Positions 1 through 12,308 of a stretch of DNA of 64,000 nucleotides are shown here, piece by piece. The stretch lies in assembly GCF_023053635.1 (NCBI RefSeq), contig NC_086179.1, forward strand, positions 12,369,501 through 12,433,500, given 5' to 3'. Source of the stretch: Elgaria multicarinata webbii. Lineage: Eukaryota; Chordata; Lepidosauria; Squamata; Anguidae. Under the pieces are notes generated by a model that did no database searches, was not told the DNA's origin, and was given only the letters and a program-made list of their open reading frames with translations. The position numbers and the translations under genes are program-made. Every line of letters starts with the position of its first letter. Within the stretch, counting starts at the first letter, position 1.

Positions 1-165
1 GATCCGATCCATGGTGGCTCAGAATACAGCCTTTAGGACTGTAACGCCCAGTCTCTGGAATTCCCTCCCTCTACAAATTAGATAGGCACCAACCCTTCTG
101 GGTTTTCAGTGCCTACTGAAATCATACTCTTCCCAACAAGCATTCCCGGAAAGATAATCTTTGGA
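1..165 (+). mobile_element. L2-clade LINE fragment, reverse transcriptase C-terminal end
   Basis: Read on the plus strand, the sequence resembles the tail of an L2-like reverse transcriptase: a phenylalanine-rich stretch, then SLWNSLP, then a leucine-rich end running to QQAF. The same block recurs in better-preserved copies at 17.7 kb, 23.7 kb and 55.5 kb. It carries a stop and is cut by the left edge of the window, so it is a dead fragment. Confidence 0.6.
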
Positions 166-1601
166 ATATATACAGTCATCATATACAGTATTTAATTATG
201 ATCTGGAGTTTTATACATCGCTTAGAAATTTCTTTTGGTAGAAGTGATCTATAAATCTAGCTAAATACATAAGCCTCATGAAATGTGGAGAAGACTTCAC
301 ATCACTAAACGGAATTCAAAAGACAGACCCCAAAACATTCTAGTGTGGATTCTGCCTTTCTTACAACTTGAAAAGATTTTTCTTCTCTTCTGGTGTAAAT
401 GTATATGCAAGAGAGTTCTGTGTGACTCAAAAGCTCACAATCAGCATTTTAAAGATTAGTTGATTGGATAAAGGGGTGTGTTACCTACTACAAATGTCTG
501 CTATAAGGTGTTCTTGCACCTGTAGATATTTGGTAGTTATTGAGGGATATCTTGACCTCTAGTGGCAATCCTGAGTACTGATAAAATTAATACCTTCTGT
601 TTTTACAAAGAAATTGTGGTATTCATGCTTTTAAAAATAAAAATAAAGGAAGGAAGGAAGAAGTGCTTAAACAGGCCACTTTTATTTAGTTATATTCCAT
701 TTGCAGGGAACATTCTTTATCTCCATTTCTTGGCTGTATAAATTGGGCAGTTTATTTATTTATTGCATTTCTATACTGCCCATTTCTATATTCGCTTCTA
801 AAAAAAAAGTCTAATTAAATAAGCCATGTAACAGCTTTTAAATCACTTGGGGCCCCAGTGGGATCATAAAATCACATTTTATCCAGAGATACGTTGTTGT
901 TTTTCTAAAACATATCACTTCAATCTTAGATATTTTTTTTTAAAAAAATGTTAGTTTCATATTTTCCTACTGTGTTTGAAATGGTCTGAAGACTTATTCA
1001 ATAAAATTTGATTGACAGATTGACTATTAGGGATGTTGGAGGAATCCGTTTGGGGGGGGCTGCAATTTATGGAAAAGTAAGTGCTTCATGGCTGCAAATG
1101 GTGTAAAATACTGTAATTTTGCTGTAATTTTCCTCTGATAGGCTAATGGTGGGTGCCATTAGCCTAGAGCATCTTTTAGAAAGCTGGAAATCCACCCTGC
1201 GCACTGAAGCTTGGTCTATTAAATAGACCCAGCCTGTTTTAGCTATCTAAGGCTATAATCAAGTGGGAGTGAGTAGATGCTAGTGTGTGTCTTCATAGCC
1301 CGAGTCCTCAGAGACTAATGACATTAATTCAACCTTCTTTGGACACAAGGGAGGCTGGGGTCTTTCTGGTGAACTGGTTCCTGGAGAGATAGAAGCTTCA
1401 TGACATCTTTCCATGGCCAAGGCCTCTCTATGGACCATTAACTCTGGAGTCTGCTTGAAGGACAAGATGTTGGAATCCTCTCTAAAAACGAGGGTTCAGG
1501 GTTCTCATTCATGGCTGGTGGGGCCTGTTAGAATAGATAGCAGTTCCATCCTATCAGGGGACTGCAGAGAAATTGGAAGCTGAACCAGAGGTCATGAGTC
1601 A
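166..1601. other. AT-rich intergenic stretch without a recognised gene
   Basis: No coding region is supported. A short remnant with the tail pattern of an L2-like LINE (TTTA units followed by a 'tactgccc' motif) lies near 748-792, and there is a small AAGG run near 645-661. Nothing else is recognised. Confidence 0.6.
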
Positions 1602-1744
1602 TAGACTGACCATATGGAAAGGAGGACAGGGCTCCTGTATCTTTAACAGTTGCGTAGAAAAGGGAATTTCAGCAGGAGTCATTTGTATGCACACAGTACC
1701 TGGTGAAATTCCCTCTTCGACACAACAGTTAAAGCTGCAGGAGT
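1602..1744 (+). mobile_element. hAT-like short palindromic element, family B1 (half copy)
   Basis: This starts with a degraded 'gaccatatggaaaggaggac' end and matches the left half of complete B1 copies at 28098-28412 and 62605-62922. Its right side runs directly into a B2 element. It is non-autonomous and non-coding. Confidence 0.6.
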
Positions 1745-2246
1745 AGGGTGACCAATTGTCAGGATTCCCCCAGATTTGTCCTGGTTTTTGTTCTATCCTG
1801 GGTGTCGAGGGTTTTTCTGTAATTTTCTATAATGTCCTAGGATTATTATTATTTATTTATTTATTTATTTATATAGCACCATCAATGTACATGGTGCTGT
1901 ACAGAGTAAAACAGTAAATAGCAAGACCCTGCCGCATAGGCTTACCGTTAGTGTGGTGGGGAAAGAAATGACGTGCTTTCTGGAGGTGCATCATTCCCCC
2001 CCCCACTCCAATGGGGGCCTTAAAGGGGAAAGTGTGTCATTCCCGGACATTATACAATAGGCCCCAACTGGAACAGTGGGGGATATGACACACTTTCCCT
2101 TCCTCCGCTCCAATTGGGGCCTTTAAGATGGCAGAGGGTAATGACATGCTTTCCAGAGGCTCTGGAAATCAGCTTTACCACCACCACCACCCCGCCCCCC
2201 CCCCCAGGTGTCCTCTTTTTTGGTTTCCCAAATATGGTCACTGCGA
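1745..2246 (+). mobile_element. hAT-like element, family B2, with an inserted L2 tail
   Basis: The left end is TAGGGTGACCA and the right end reads '...aaatatggtca', degraded beyond that. It aligns by eye with 59750-60165 and, in inverse orientation, with 33154-33929. An L2-type LINE 3' tail in minus orientation (TTTA run, then 'atagcaccatcaatgtacat') interrupts it at about 1838-1952. The ORFs on both strands here are not genes. Confidence 0.6.
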
Positions 2247-2840
2247 CGCCACCTCACACACAAGGCTTTGACGCGCACACCTCCCTCAGGCTAAATACCC
2301 GAGGAAGCGCTAAAAAGAAAAGTATAACCTTTCTCTTATAGCAGAGGGAAAAGGTAAGGAGATTTGGAAAAAAGGCTTTTCCGTGAATATAGCGGACTAA
2401 AGGTTTAATGTAGTGTGTTTATTTATGAACCAATGGAGCAGGAGACACAGCCAAACTGACACGTGGTTTTATGATAGCAAAATAAAGAAAATGTTTATTG
2501 TAGTTTACAGTTCTTAGTTCCTTTGAATTATATTCCAGTCCTGCCTATTCTTAATAATACTGGTAGTAAGCAATCTAATAATAACAATCCTTAGTCCCTA
2601 GGATCTTATTTTCACTCACTCCTCACACAAATGCTGACAAGAAATCACACAGCTAGACACATCTACCCTCCAAAACCCAACCACCAACCGACCACTCAGC
2701 TCCACCATATATAAACTCCTCCCCCTTTTCCACAACATCCCCAGCCACACCCACTCAATCCAACATTCCGCACTCTCTAGACATACTCATGCAGACATAC
2801 CTAAGGGAATAGAAATGTGGGTAATACCACACTCACCCTT
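2247..2840. other. Gene-free stretch, nothing recognised
   Basis: There is no open frame with recognisable protein similarity and no repeat I can name. The composition is moderately AT-rich with several short pyrimidine-rich runs near 2640-2760. Confidence 0.5.
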
Positions 2841-3592
2841 TGCAGGAACTACCAGATACAAAAGAGGGCAGGGCTCCTGCAGCTTTAACTGTTGTAATGA
2901 AGAAGGCATTTCACCCGGTGCTGCATGTATAAAAATGACACCTGGAGGGAATCTACACATCGTCATGAGGGCGCTTGCATGCGCCCCAGTACGCCCCCAA
3001 AACGACTGTGTAGATCGTGCCCTTAAGAGATGGAGGAAGAGGCGGAGGAGGAGGTGGCTGGGGAATCCGTCCGCGTCCTTGCCGCCGCCCACCTCCCTGC
3101 TGGCCTCCTGCTGCCGGCGAAAGACCAGCTGGGTCGGAGAGCTTCCTCCGCTCTCCCCCCCACCTTCTTCCGCCGAACTCTCTGACCCGGCCGGCCCTGA
3201 AGAGGCGGAGGAGGAGGAGGCTGGGGAATCCAGCCTCGTCCTTGCTGCCGCTGCTGCCGCCCACCTCCCCGCCGGCCGGGTCAGAGAGCTCGGCAGAAAA
3301 AGGCGGGCGGAGAGCGGAAGAAGTTCTCCGACCCGGCTGGCTCTTCCGCCGACAGCAGGAGGCCGGCAGGGAGGTGGGCAGCGGCAAGGACGCGGCTGGA
3401 TTCCCCAGCCTCCTCCTCCTCCGCCTCTTCCTCCATCTCTTGGGCACGATCTACACAGTCGTTTTGGGGGCGCACTGGGGGCGCATGCAAGCGCCCTCAC
3501 AACGACGTGTAGATTCCCTCCTGCTGAAAATTCCCTTTTCTACACAACTGTTAAAAATACAGGAGCCTGGTCCTCTTTTACAGTCATGAGAG
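2841..3592 (+). mobile_element. hAT-like element, family B1, split by a GC-rich element
   Basis: The outer parts (about 2841-2944 and 3521-3592) match the right half of the B1 element at 28098-28412. The centre is occupied by a 576-bp palindromic insertion. Removing the insertion and one copy of its 3-bp duplication restores the B1 sequence seen at 62.8 kb. Confidence 0.65.
2945..3520. mobile_element. GC-rich palindromic DNA transposon, Harbinger-like, non-autonomous
   Basis: The ends are GAGGGAATCTACAC and its reverse complement. A 3-bp direct repeat 'ctg' flanks it at 942-944 and 3521-3523 (first pair offset by 2000). The element is almost one long inverted repeat: the 'gggcgcttgcatgcgcccc' arm near 2967 recurs inverted near 3480. 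Long GC-rich ORFs exist on both strands because of the symmetry and low stop density. They resemble no protein and are rejected as genes. A 3-bp target duplication suggests the PIF/Harbinger superfamily, which is an inference. Confidence 0.65.
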
Positions 3593-3617
3593 AGGAGCCT
3601 CAGTAAGCTCAGCCGAT

Positions 3618-3745
3618 CTTGGCAGGAACCACACTGCTGTTTTATAGCGGTATTGAAGCACACTGACAAGTGTTCTGACCCATGATAGATTCCATATACC
3701 GCTTTCATAACGTTATATCCTTCTTGGTGTAGATCTGGACCTTGT
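3618..3745. mobile_element. Partial palindromic element, family C
   Basis: This contains 'aaccacactgctgttttatagcggtattgaag' in diverged form and the closing 'ttcttggtgtagat', matching the inner part of complete family C copies at 62487-63038 and 63197-63446. It is truncated and diverged. Confidence 0.5.
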
Positions 3746-4691
3746 CTGATTCTCAGTAAAGCTTTAATCACAGCAAGTAGGCCTCTATCTTCTGTAGGGT
3801 AAGAAAGCACTACTAAACCAGGGCGTATCACTGGTGATACCCAAAAATCAAGCGGAGGCAACTTCTCCAAGCAGAGCTATGCTCAAGGAAGGTCCCTTCA
3901 CCTGATTTTTGGGGCTTCTACACATCACAGCTCATCCCATTCCACGGGATCCCCAAACCCTCTGTGTAGCATTTTTGAAGGGTGGACTGGAGCGGCTGTC
4001 TGGGGGAGAAGTGGATGGGGAAATCTATTTCTGCCAGCCCAGTTGGCCATGCTTAAGTCTGGACCCAACTCTATGTTACTGGTTGCCAAATGTAACTCCT
4101 TCGTTTTTTCTTTTTTGTATTTACTGACCTCTTAGAAATGGGCAAATCAGTTTTATTAATAAGATAATTTGGGTTTGTATGGTGTTTCTATATATTATTT
4201 ATTTATTAAAAATCATATGGTTTTAATGGTATTCTTTTTTCAAATTGTTGTAAACTAGTTGATGAAAATCAGTGATAAAGATTGACTTGGCCAGCCACCA
4301 CTTGATGGCAGTAGTCGGACGTGTTATTTCACCATTTAGTGGGGAAATGCAACAGAAATATAACAGACAGTTCCGTGTGCGGTGGTATGTGAATTTCTCC
4401 AAAGTTTCTAAGAGTGATGATTGCGAATGTATATCCATTATTTAATAAAGCCGCTATTGATTGTTAAGGGAGAGCCGAGAGAGTGGAGCTATAGAGGTGG
4501 CTCAAAGCCAAGGTCAACAACTAGAAGAGGCTGAGCAAAGTTCCATTCCCAGAGCACTGCCATGTGGTCTCCTAACTTGTTGATTCGAATGCAATGGTGC
4601 AGTGGTACATTTTGAAGTGCGGGTACTCATCATGGCAATCCGCAAAGCCGCACCCTTGAGGAGGGTCTAAAAATGCAGGCAGTTGCATTGG

Positions 4692-4695
<4 letters not shown>
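3746..4695. other. Gene-free stretch
   Basis: No host exon or recognisable repeat is supported here. Open frames are short and without similarity to anything recognised. Confidence 0.5.

Positions 4696-4759
<64 letters not shown>
4696..4759. repeat. (TC)n microsatellite
   Basis: About 32 uninterrupted TC units, followed by a CCCTCT-type run to about 4785. The Arg-Glu repeat ORF on the minus strand is an artefact of this tract. Confidence 0.97.
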
Positions 4760-4767
<8 letters not shown>

Positions 4768-5435
4768 CCTCTCCCTCCCCCTCCCTGTTCAGGTATTCTG
4801 AACCTGAATAGAGCAAAGACAGAATTAGAAGGAGCACTCCAGTTGCCCCTTTCCCTTGTCATGTTCATCACCCTCAACACTTGAGGTTGACAAAGTCGAG
4901 GGCAACAAATGTGGTGGAGGAGAGGGGCAGGGCTGGAGTGCTCCTTCCTCTCATGTGTTTGCCCTATTCAGGTCCAGAACACCTGAAGAGGGCTTGTGTG
5001 TGCACACTGTAAATGTCTTTTGTGCATCTTTTGTAAAGCTAATGGATATGAATTACCCATTTAAAGCCTAAATACTTTGCCTTCTAATAGGTTATAGCTC
5101 ACAACCATATATTGTTGTGGAGAAGATCAATTCCTCTCCTCCCAGTTACTTTAAGGACTGCACCTAATCTCAGAGGAAACAGGGAAGCCTGAAGGAGGTG
5201 GCAAATGACATCATTGTCCCTGTTCATAAAAACATCATGGCACTTCAACCCTGTGAGCTCTGGCTCCACTACATCGCTGTTAGAAATGCATGTTGTTCCT
5301 TCACCACAACCCCGGAACTCACCCTTACAAAATGTCTGCCATGGCGTGGGGGTGGCCATTCTTAAAATGGCAGCCAAGGGAGACATGGCCGGTCACCACT
5401 CACTCATTTCCCTGATGTGACCTCTGGGCAGTTTA

Positions 5436-5498
5436 CAAAGCTTTAATCTTTGTGAACTGCCCAGAGAGCTTCGGCTATGGGGCGGTATATAAATGTAA

Positions 5499-5541
<43 letters not shown>
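5436..5541 (+). mobile_element. L2-like LINE 3' tail
   Basis: It contains the recurrent tail 'gagagcttcggctatggggc' followed by 'ggtatataaatgtaataaat' and a long run of four-base TAAA units (5497-5541). The same tail is seen at 7.6, 31.0 and, inverted, 17.5 and 51.6 kb. Confidence 0.75.
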
Positions 5542-5542
<1 letters not shown>

Positions 5543-5651
5543 GTATGAGGTCAAGGTGGGGTCTGAACTCCAAAACACACAATCACTCTTTCAAACCCAA
5601 ATAAAGATGGTGCTGGAGGATAGCCCTTCGCTTTGCAGCATCTCAGCCTCC

Positions 5652-5653
<2 letters not shown>

Positions 5654-5704
<51 letters not shown>
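5654..5704. repeat. (GA)n microsatellite
   Basis: About 25 uninterrupted GA units directly left of a DNA transposon; the transposon's 3-bp duplication 'aga' lies in the edge of this tract. Confidence 0.97.
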
Positions 5705-5706
<2 letters not shown>

Positions 5707-6247
5707 CCATGTCTATACCAGCCTAGGCTGGTCACGGCTGAGTCCCTGTGTGTCCATACGACACACAGGGACTCCCAGGGGCAGGGGGAATGGGCACGGG
5801 TTTTCCCAGGGATAAAGAAACCCAGTTCTTCCCACGGTCTCGGGACCGTCCTGAGACTGTGGGGTGGGTGGGCGCCCATCCCACCTGGTGCCTGCTTACT
5901 CAAGGGTAAATACAGTACCAGAAATGGGCATGGAGCCTTGCCACGCGGCTCCGTGCCCATCAGGGGCAGGAGGGTGAGCAATTCTGCCATCCCTGCAATG
6001 GTGGGTGGGGGGTTAAGGGGTGCATGGTTGTTTTTTCCCCCCACTTACTTTTTCGTTGGAGCGGAGTGGGGCCACACTCTTGCGCGACTGGCACCGCTTG
6101 AGGGGTGGGGGAATGGCAGCTGCAACGTGCCTCTTTCCTCCAGGCATGTCACGCACCACATGTGCCCCCTGGGGGAGAATCTCATGACCAGGATATTGCG
6201 AGATCCTCCCCCTCCCTCCTGGAAGCCTGTGAGGTGTAGAAAGGGCC
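5705..6247. mobile_element. Non-autonomous DNA transposon, GGCC family (copy 1)
   Basis: The left end is GGCCATGTCTATACC and the right end is GGTGTAGAAAGGGCC, which are near-perfect inverted repeats. A 3-bp 'aga' repeat flanks both sides. Inside are the family blocks also seen at 18.0 kb and 47.4 kb: a 'ccctgtgtgtcc' segment, a purine-rich centre and a 'gagatcctcc' segment near the right end. No transposase is encoded. Confidence 0.7.
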
Positions 6248-7452
6248 AGAGAGAGATAAAATACAAATCAGGAGATGCAGGAAACTTGATGGGTGCCAAG
6301 AGAGATGCCCGCAGTTGAGAGACCCTAGGCATAGACAGTAATGGGCTGAACAGACAAATAGATTGATCTGATATAAGGCAGTTTCAAATATATTCCCCAC
6401 TGAACTCTTCACAATCTTTTTTTTTTTTAGAGATATTGGCTTCCTCTGAAGCAGCAAGCCCCGGAGGTATAGCTCCCTTGAGATTAATGGCACATTGGAT
6501 TGGCTCAGCCTGCTTGCCAAGTTCATGGAAATGTAAATCACAGTGTGCCACCCCCCCCCCCCCCCGCAAACTGATGAAGTGTCAGGTCAAAAGGGCCCTC
6601 TCATCGCTTGGCAAGCCAGGCCGAAATGTTCCGCCCGCACTCGTTGGGAAGACGTCCCGAATTTCCGTCTGCCAGCATCTCTTAATAACGTCAAAGCAGA
6701 CTTACTGTAAAGAGTTTGTAACTCTTCTTCAGTCCCAGGGCAGGGAAAGGTGGGGGAAAGAACACGGACGCAAGGTTTTTATTAGCTGATGATTGTACAA
6801 AATGTGGTTATTATTTTTGACCAAGAACACTTGCAACATCTCTAACCAGGAACAATGAGAGTCAGCTGGATTTCCAAACATGAAATGAGTTGCATGTTGT
6901 GTTTTAAGTGTCAAAGGGCCTGCAGCCAGATAGTAAAAGGCGAATAAAACACACACACACACCTCTGACCAGGATTGCAGATTTAGGAACTTGTATATTA
7001 CAGATCAAAAGAAATCCACAATGTCTATGGATGGATCCAATTCCTATGATACCTTATATCAGGTTCTTACAAAACAGAACAGAAGTTTCAGCAAGATGCT
7101 GGTGACTTAAAGAGGTTGTTTTATTTCCTAACGCACTACACCAACTCCTTGGCATATGCTTGGAAAGTTCTAAAGGAACTGTATGTACACAGGCCAGAGT
7201 GAGAATTGTTTATGCAGCTTTAGCTGATAATTTCCAGGGTGTTTAACGCCTGTTTGGTGTGATATTCCCCCCACACACACCTTTGTCCTGTGGAAACATT
7301 TAGCAAAGATCACTCCCTGTAATAGAGAACTTGACTGGGGAGTGCCTTTGTAGTCCAATTGGGGCCAGTGAGAAACTAGAGGGGGAGGGAGGGTTATCAG
7401 CATACTTGGGGAAAACCCCAGCTTTGCAGACCAGAGACTGGGACTAAGGCTG
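6248..7452. other. Gene-free stretch
   Basis: No gene is supported. Small features are a poly-T run near 6418-6429, a poly-C run near 6550-6566 and a short AC run near 6949-6962. Confidence 0.5.
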
Positions 7453-7840
7453 GGCCCCAATTAACCAGGGAAAAGTGCCAGAGGACGTGTTCCCGGACTT
7501 CCGGGAACGCATTCTCTAGCCCCCGCCCCCAGCTCCGATCTGGCCTCCTGGGCTGGCATGATTGCGCCAGCCCAGGAAAAGGCTAGATTGGCACTGGGGG
7601 CGGAGGCTGGAGGACGCGTTCCTAGAAGAGAGCTTCGGCTATTGGGCGGTATAGAAATGTAATAATAAATAAATAAATAAATGTGTCCTCTGGCCCTTTT
7701 CTCCGGTTAATTGGGGCCCGGGCCCGGTTGAACCAGAGATCTCCATTTTTCCGGAGGTCTCCGGAGTTGTCCCAGTTGCTCCAGAGATCTCCATTTTTCC
7801 AGAGGTCTCCGGAGTTGTCCGGGTCATCTGGTCACCCTGT
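7453..7840. mobile_element. Palindromic DNA element with internal tandem duplication, interrupted by an L2 tail
   Basis: The sequence 'gggccccaattaacc' at the left recurs inverted near 7710-7725, and the right end is 'catctggtcaccctg'. An L2-like tail (gcttcggctattgggcggta plus TAAA units) is inserted at about 7626-7682. A block of about 44 bp ('gagatctccatttttcc...') is present twice in tandem near 7732-7820. A related element lies at 24480-24990. Confidence 0.55.
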
Positions 7841-9396
7841 TGTTACCCGCCCCTCTCCAGATTCCCTCTGCCAAGGTAGCAATTAACTCACAATATTGGC
7901 TCCCATTGAGAGCACACCCACCGGAACAAATAAACCCCACTCCAAAAAATATCGCAACAGCCCTAATACGGCATCAGAGAACCCAATTAATGTAGCTCCC
8001 AACTCCGGACCTGCGCAGCTCTGGAACTAACACGACATCACAGAAGTGAATGAACTCCGTTGCAACTCCGGAGCTGCACAGCTCCGGAGCTAACCCCCAT
8101 CGCAGAAGCTAATTAACAACGTTCCGGAGTTAATTAATGCAGGAAGCACACAGATGTCTTTCAGTGGGAATGCTAAAGTAGTGAACGGGGGAAGCCAGGT
8201 CACAATCATGCCCAGGATATAATGTGGAGGCATGGGGGCACATTCCTGGGAGCCACTTTTAACTACAAAGAATGGAGTAAAAATACTCTCCGTTACTGCA
8301 GCTTTTCCAGCAACTAGTTGGCATTGTGCTTGCCACAATGTCATGTGCTGCAAAGGACATTACAATGCAGCCCTAGCTGCAGGGGGAAAACCATGCTCAC
8401 ATCCCCATGCTCACAGCCTTCCACAGTATGGTGAGATGTACTGTGTTTCTATTTAAATTATATTATTTTGCATCTGTATGTATACATTAGCATATGCAAA
8501 TGTTATGCAAATCTGCACCCTCTTGCTTTGGCGATGCATTTCTTCTTTTTGGCCGATTCATAAGGGGCAACCATAGCTGAATGAAATAATGTTTTTCAGA
8601 GCATGGAGCACTAGCTTATGTCCCAGGCTGCCGATAGAAGCCCAGCTTCAGTGGCCAGTCGCAAAGGCTACAGCAGTGACTTACTTGCCTCTCCTCGTAA
8701 CGGGCAGAAGCGGCAAAGAAAAAGCCCTTCTTAAAAACACCCAGAACTATAAATGGCCATAAAAATAAAGACCTTTGGCCCAATATTTAATCAGCCCTCC
8801 CAGCCCGGCAGTATCCCTATATTCCCATTAGGTTCATTATAATGGATGTATTGTTTATGTTGTGATGTCATGACTTCTGGGAACAAATCTATAAATGGCT
8901 GCCTTGACTTGTTGCCTTCATTCTGGAGGTTCGGCTTTTTCTTCCAGCTGATGGCCTGCAGAGATATGTAGGAGGTTTCGAAAAAGCCCAAGGCCCAAGA
9001 ATTTACAGAGTCACTTTCCTACTACCCCTGGGTGGCCAGCACTTAAAGGCATTAAGGCAGAAGCAATGAGTCAATCAACCTAGCTGGAAGCCAGCAAATT
9101 GCAGTAATACCCCCAAACTAAGCCTGCCAGGTCACAATGCAAGATACCTCCTTCATCCTCCACAGGCCCTTTGCCTACCCTCACCCCCTGCAGGGCTGGC
9201 TCCAGGAATGTGTGGCTCAATGGCTTCTGATGTAGCCCCTCTTAAGTCAGTGGTTGTCTCCCCCCCACCCCATACGAGGGAACCTTGGCAGGCTGACCTA
9301 AAAGCAGTGGTGGGCAGCAGAACTCCTCCATTCAAGAACGGGCATCTGGGACCGGAATCTGCCATTTAAATTTCCCACAATGCCCCCGGGTCAAGG
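7841..9396. other. Gene-free stretch with short palindromes
   Basis: Around 7985-8130 the unit 'actccggagctgcacagctc' and variants recur two to three times and are self-complementary, suggesting the remains of another palindromic element. The rest shows nothing recognisable. Confidence 0.45.
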
Positions 9397-9967
9397 TAAC
9401 TAGTTCCATTGTCATACTGCTCTAACAGTCAGGAAGTTTTTCCTGCTTTCCAGCTGGAATCTGGCTTCCTGTAACTTGAGCCCATTATTTTGTGTCCTGC
9501 ACACTGGGATGATCGAGAAGAGATCCTGGCCCACCTCTGTGTGACAACCTTTCAAGTATTTGAAGAGTGATAGCATATCTCCCCTCTATCTTCTCTTCTC
9601 CAGGCTAAACATGCCCAGTTCTTTCAGTCTCTCATCCTAGGGCTTTGTTTCCAGACCCCTGATCATCCTCGTTGTCCTCCTCTGAATACACTCCAGCTTG
9701 TCGGCATCCTTCTTGAAGTGTGGTGCCCAGAACTGGACACCACAGTCAAGATGAGGCCTAACCAGGAGTGAATAGAGGGGAACCAGTACCTCATGCGATT
9801 TGGAAGCTATACTTCTATTAATGCAGCCCAAAATAGCATTTGCTTTTTTTGCAGCCACATCACACTGTTGGCTCATATTCATCTTGTGATCTACAACAAT
9901 TCCAAGATGCCTTCTCATTTGTAGTATTGCTGAGCCAAGTATCCCCCATCTTGTAACTGTGCATAAA
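9397..9967 (-). mobile_element. CR1 LINE fragment, reverse transcriptase C-terminal part
   Basis: On the minus strand this encodes pieces of the CR1 reverse transcriptase end: '[20 protein letters not shown]', '[20 protein letters not shown]', then '[20 protein letters not shown]'. It continues into the [10 protein letters not shown] block and the region equivalent to 'VRAVRQWN'. It is interrupted by stops, and its 5' part is missing. It matches the copies at 42.4, 44.4 and 56.3 kb. Confidence 0.8.
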
Positions 9968-10724
9968 TAAAGGCGTAAAGAATTCTTTTCCATATCTCCC
10001 AATTCTTTTCCATACTCTACTAGTTCTACTTTCACCACATGCACGTGCACAGCGCCAGCCCAATCTTCTTGTGAACTGCATAATGTTATGACAGATGTAC
10101 CAGAAGTCCTGGTTAGAATGCTAATGTTTCTAGGATTCCTGAAGGGTCCTTCAGACTTAACACAGGGTCTGGTTCACACTAGTTTGTCCTCCCCTTTGAA
10201 AACAAGAACCCTGGGAAACGGGAGGAACCCAAGGAAAGAGGAAGTGGGATTCGGTCCCAAGAGGAAGATAGAGGAAGATAATTAAAAAAGATGTCATTCT
10301 TCAGGCTCTCCTCTGTGATAATGAGGTCTGAGTTCATGGAGGAGGCTGAGATTTCTCTGAGGGACCGAACGGATGGTGTTTATATTAACATTGCTGGCCC
10401 CATGGGGGTACCAATTCCACGGTTTCTGCCTCTGCTTACAGACTGTTAGAACTCTGTACTGAACAAAGTACAAGGGGACAGTTTCCTGCCCTGAGGAACT
10501 TACATTCTAAACATTGACATGTGGGAGACGAGAAAAAAGAGGGGAAGAATTATTTCAGTTTCACATATTTATTAGCCTTAGTTTTATTAGAGTATTAAGG
10601 GAAGGTGCCAAAGGCTTTCTGGAAAAGTTGGGTTTGGGATGGGATTATTTAGAAACGATGCCTCCTGTTAGAAAGGCAATTAGCTGAGAAAAACAAAAAG
10701 GCAAAGCGGAATGAGTGTTTACCA
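9968..10724. other. Gene-free stretch
   Basis: No gene or named repeat is recognised. Confidence 0.5.
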
Positions 10725-11437
10725 GGGCCTTGCTAGACGAGGCGTTAGCGCGGTGTGAGGCCCGGCCTCATCCCTGTGTGTCCAGATGCCCTGGCCCCGG
10801 GCTAACTGGCACCGCTTTTGGCCCAATTTTTCCGCAGTCCCAGCCTGAGCCCGGGGCTGCGGAAGGTCTAGCCCGTTCCGCTGCTTTTCCTGGCTACCGC
10901 ATTTAATCGCAAGTAGCTGGGAGAAGCTGAGTGCTGTGCCCATCGGGCCAGGGGGGAGAATCATGGGGAGGGAGATCAAGGCCGGGGGAAATTGGGGGGG
11001 GAGAGATGGGGCGGGGGGGAAGAGCAGACCCGGTGGGAGAGATGGGGGGGGGTAGAGCTGAGCCAGGGGACATCGGGGGGGGGGGGAATCACAGCCCAGG
11101 GCTGATGGGGGGGGGATTGGAGATCACGGGTGGGTGGCTGGGCGGGCAAGGGGGCATTGGACATGGCGGGCGGGGGGGCATCAGACATTGTGGGGGGGGG
11201 GAATTGGGGGCAGGGGGAGCAGGGAACCTTTTTTAAAAAAAACAACAACAACCTACCTTATCGTTAGTGTGCTCCTGCACACATGGCCCCTTTAAGCTGA
11301 AAAAAATGGCCGACGCGACAGGGCTTTCCTTTACCCCATCGCGTGTTACATCTAGCTAGGAGCGACAGCTTGTGCTACTTCTAGCATGGGCTGGCCCCTC
11401 TACAGGCCCGGATTCCCAGGTAGGTCTAGCAAAGCCC
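10725..11437. mobile_element. Non-autonomous DNA transposon, GGCC family (copy 2, GC-rich)
   Basis: The ends are GGGCCTTGCTAGAC and GTCTAGCAAAGCCC, with a 3-bp 'cca' repeat on both sides. The G-rich centre (about 10940-11215) gives long glycine-rich ORFs that are not genes. Near the right end lies the block 'gccgacgcgacagggctttc', shared with the copy at 15.6 kb. Confidence 0.75.
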
Positions 11438-12308
11438 CCAGTCTCACAAGCATACAGGCTATCTTAGCACAATGAAGGAGACTGCACCCTTCTTTGGTGA
11501 AGAATGCCTTTACCCACAAATGTTCTTGTATTTAAAATGCAGGTACAGTGTAGAGTTTCAAAAAGAGTTTGTTCAGTCCGTTTTGTGTTCCATTACACAG
11601 AGAGCAAACACACATGCTCCTAGCAATGGAGGTGATCAGAAAGTGGGGGGGGGGAGAGAAAGGGAGCAGCAAAAGGAAGAAATTACAGGAAACCACATTG
11701 TAAGTTATAGAGATCCTAAGGCTAGCTGTGGTCAAAATAACCAGAAACTAACTGCAAAACTGTCCCTTTCCAGTAACTGGTAGACAAGGTTACAATATTC
11801 CCAGTTTGGAGTAGGGACTGTCAGGAAGGAAGAGAGGGGAATTATGCATGTGTTTTGGGAGGCAGTTCCAGGCAGAGGGGGCAGCAAGGACAAAAGGGTG
11901 AAGTCGTTTGAGGACGCAAGAGAGCTTCAAAATGCTGCAAAGGGTAGAGTTAGAGGAGCAAATGTCATGGACAAGGTATGTATTTGCATAGAAGAGAAGG
12001 GAGATGTAGTGTTTGTGTGTGTGTGGGGGGGGGTGTATTGGTGATGCAGATAGGGCTGGACCTTGGGGCAAAATCTACCCACCCATCCCTGGTCTTTTCA
12101 ACACAAGCCTGTCATGTTTTTTATGGGTTCTTTAGATGACATGAGACCCTGCAGTTTTGCTTCGAACCAGCCCTTCCGGTAAGGTTTTTTTTAGAGCAGG
12201 AAAAATGTGGCATTTAATTCTGAAAACAAAAGAAAGCGTGATTTCGTCTTGTGTATTTGCACTATTTCACTAGACCACCATGCCACCTAGAGGTTATGTA
12301 CTGGAAAA
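11438..12308. other. Gene-free stretch
   Basis: No gene is supported. There is a G run near 11645-11655 and a TG/G-rich tract near 12010-12035. Confidence 0.5.

Noticed and set aside
2787-3606. Several overlapping ORFs of 69-263 aa on both strands
   Set aside because: They come from a GC-rich palindromic transposon: low stop density and symmetry open both strands. No domain, no splice-consistent structure.
4572-4880. Arg-Glu repeat ORF
   Set aside because: Translation of the (TC)n/(GA)n microsatellite.
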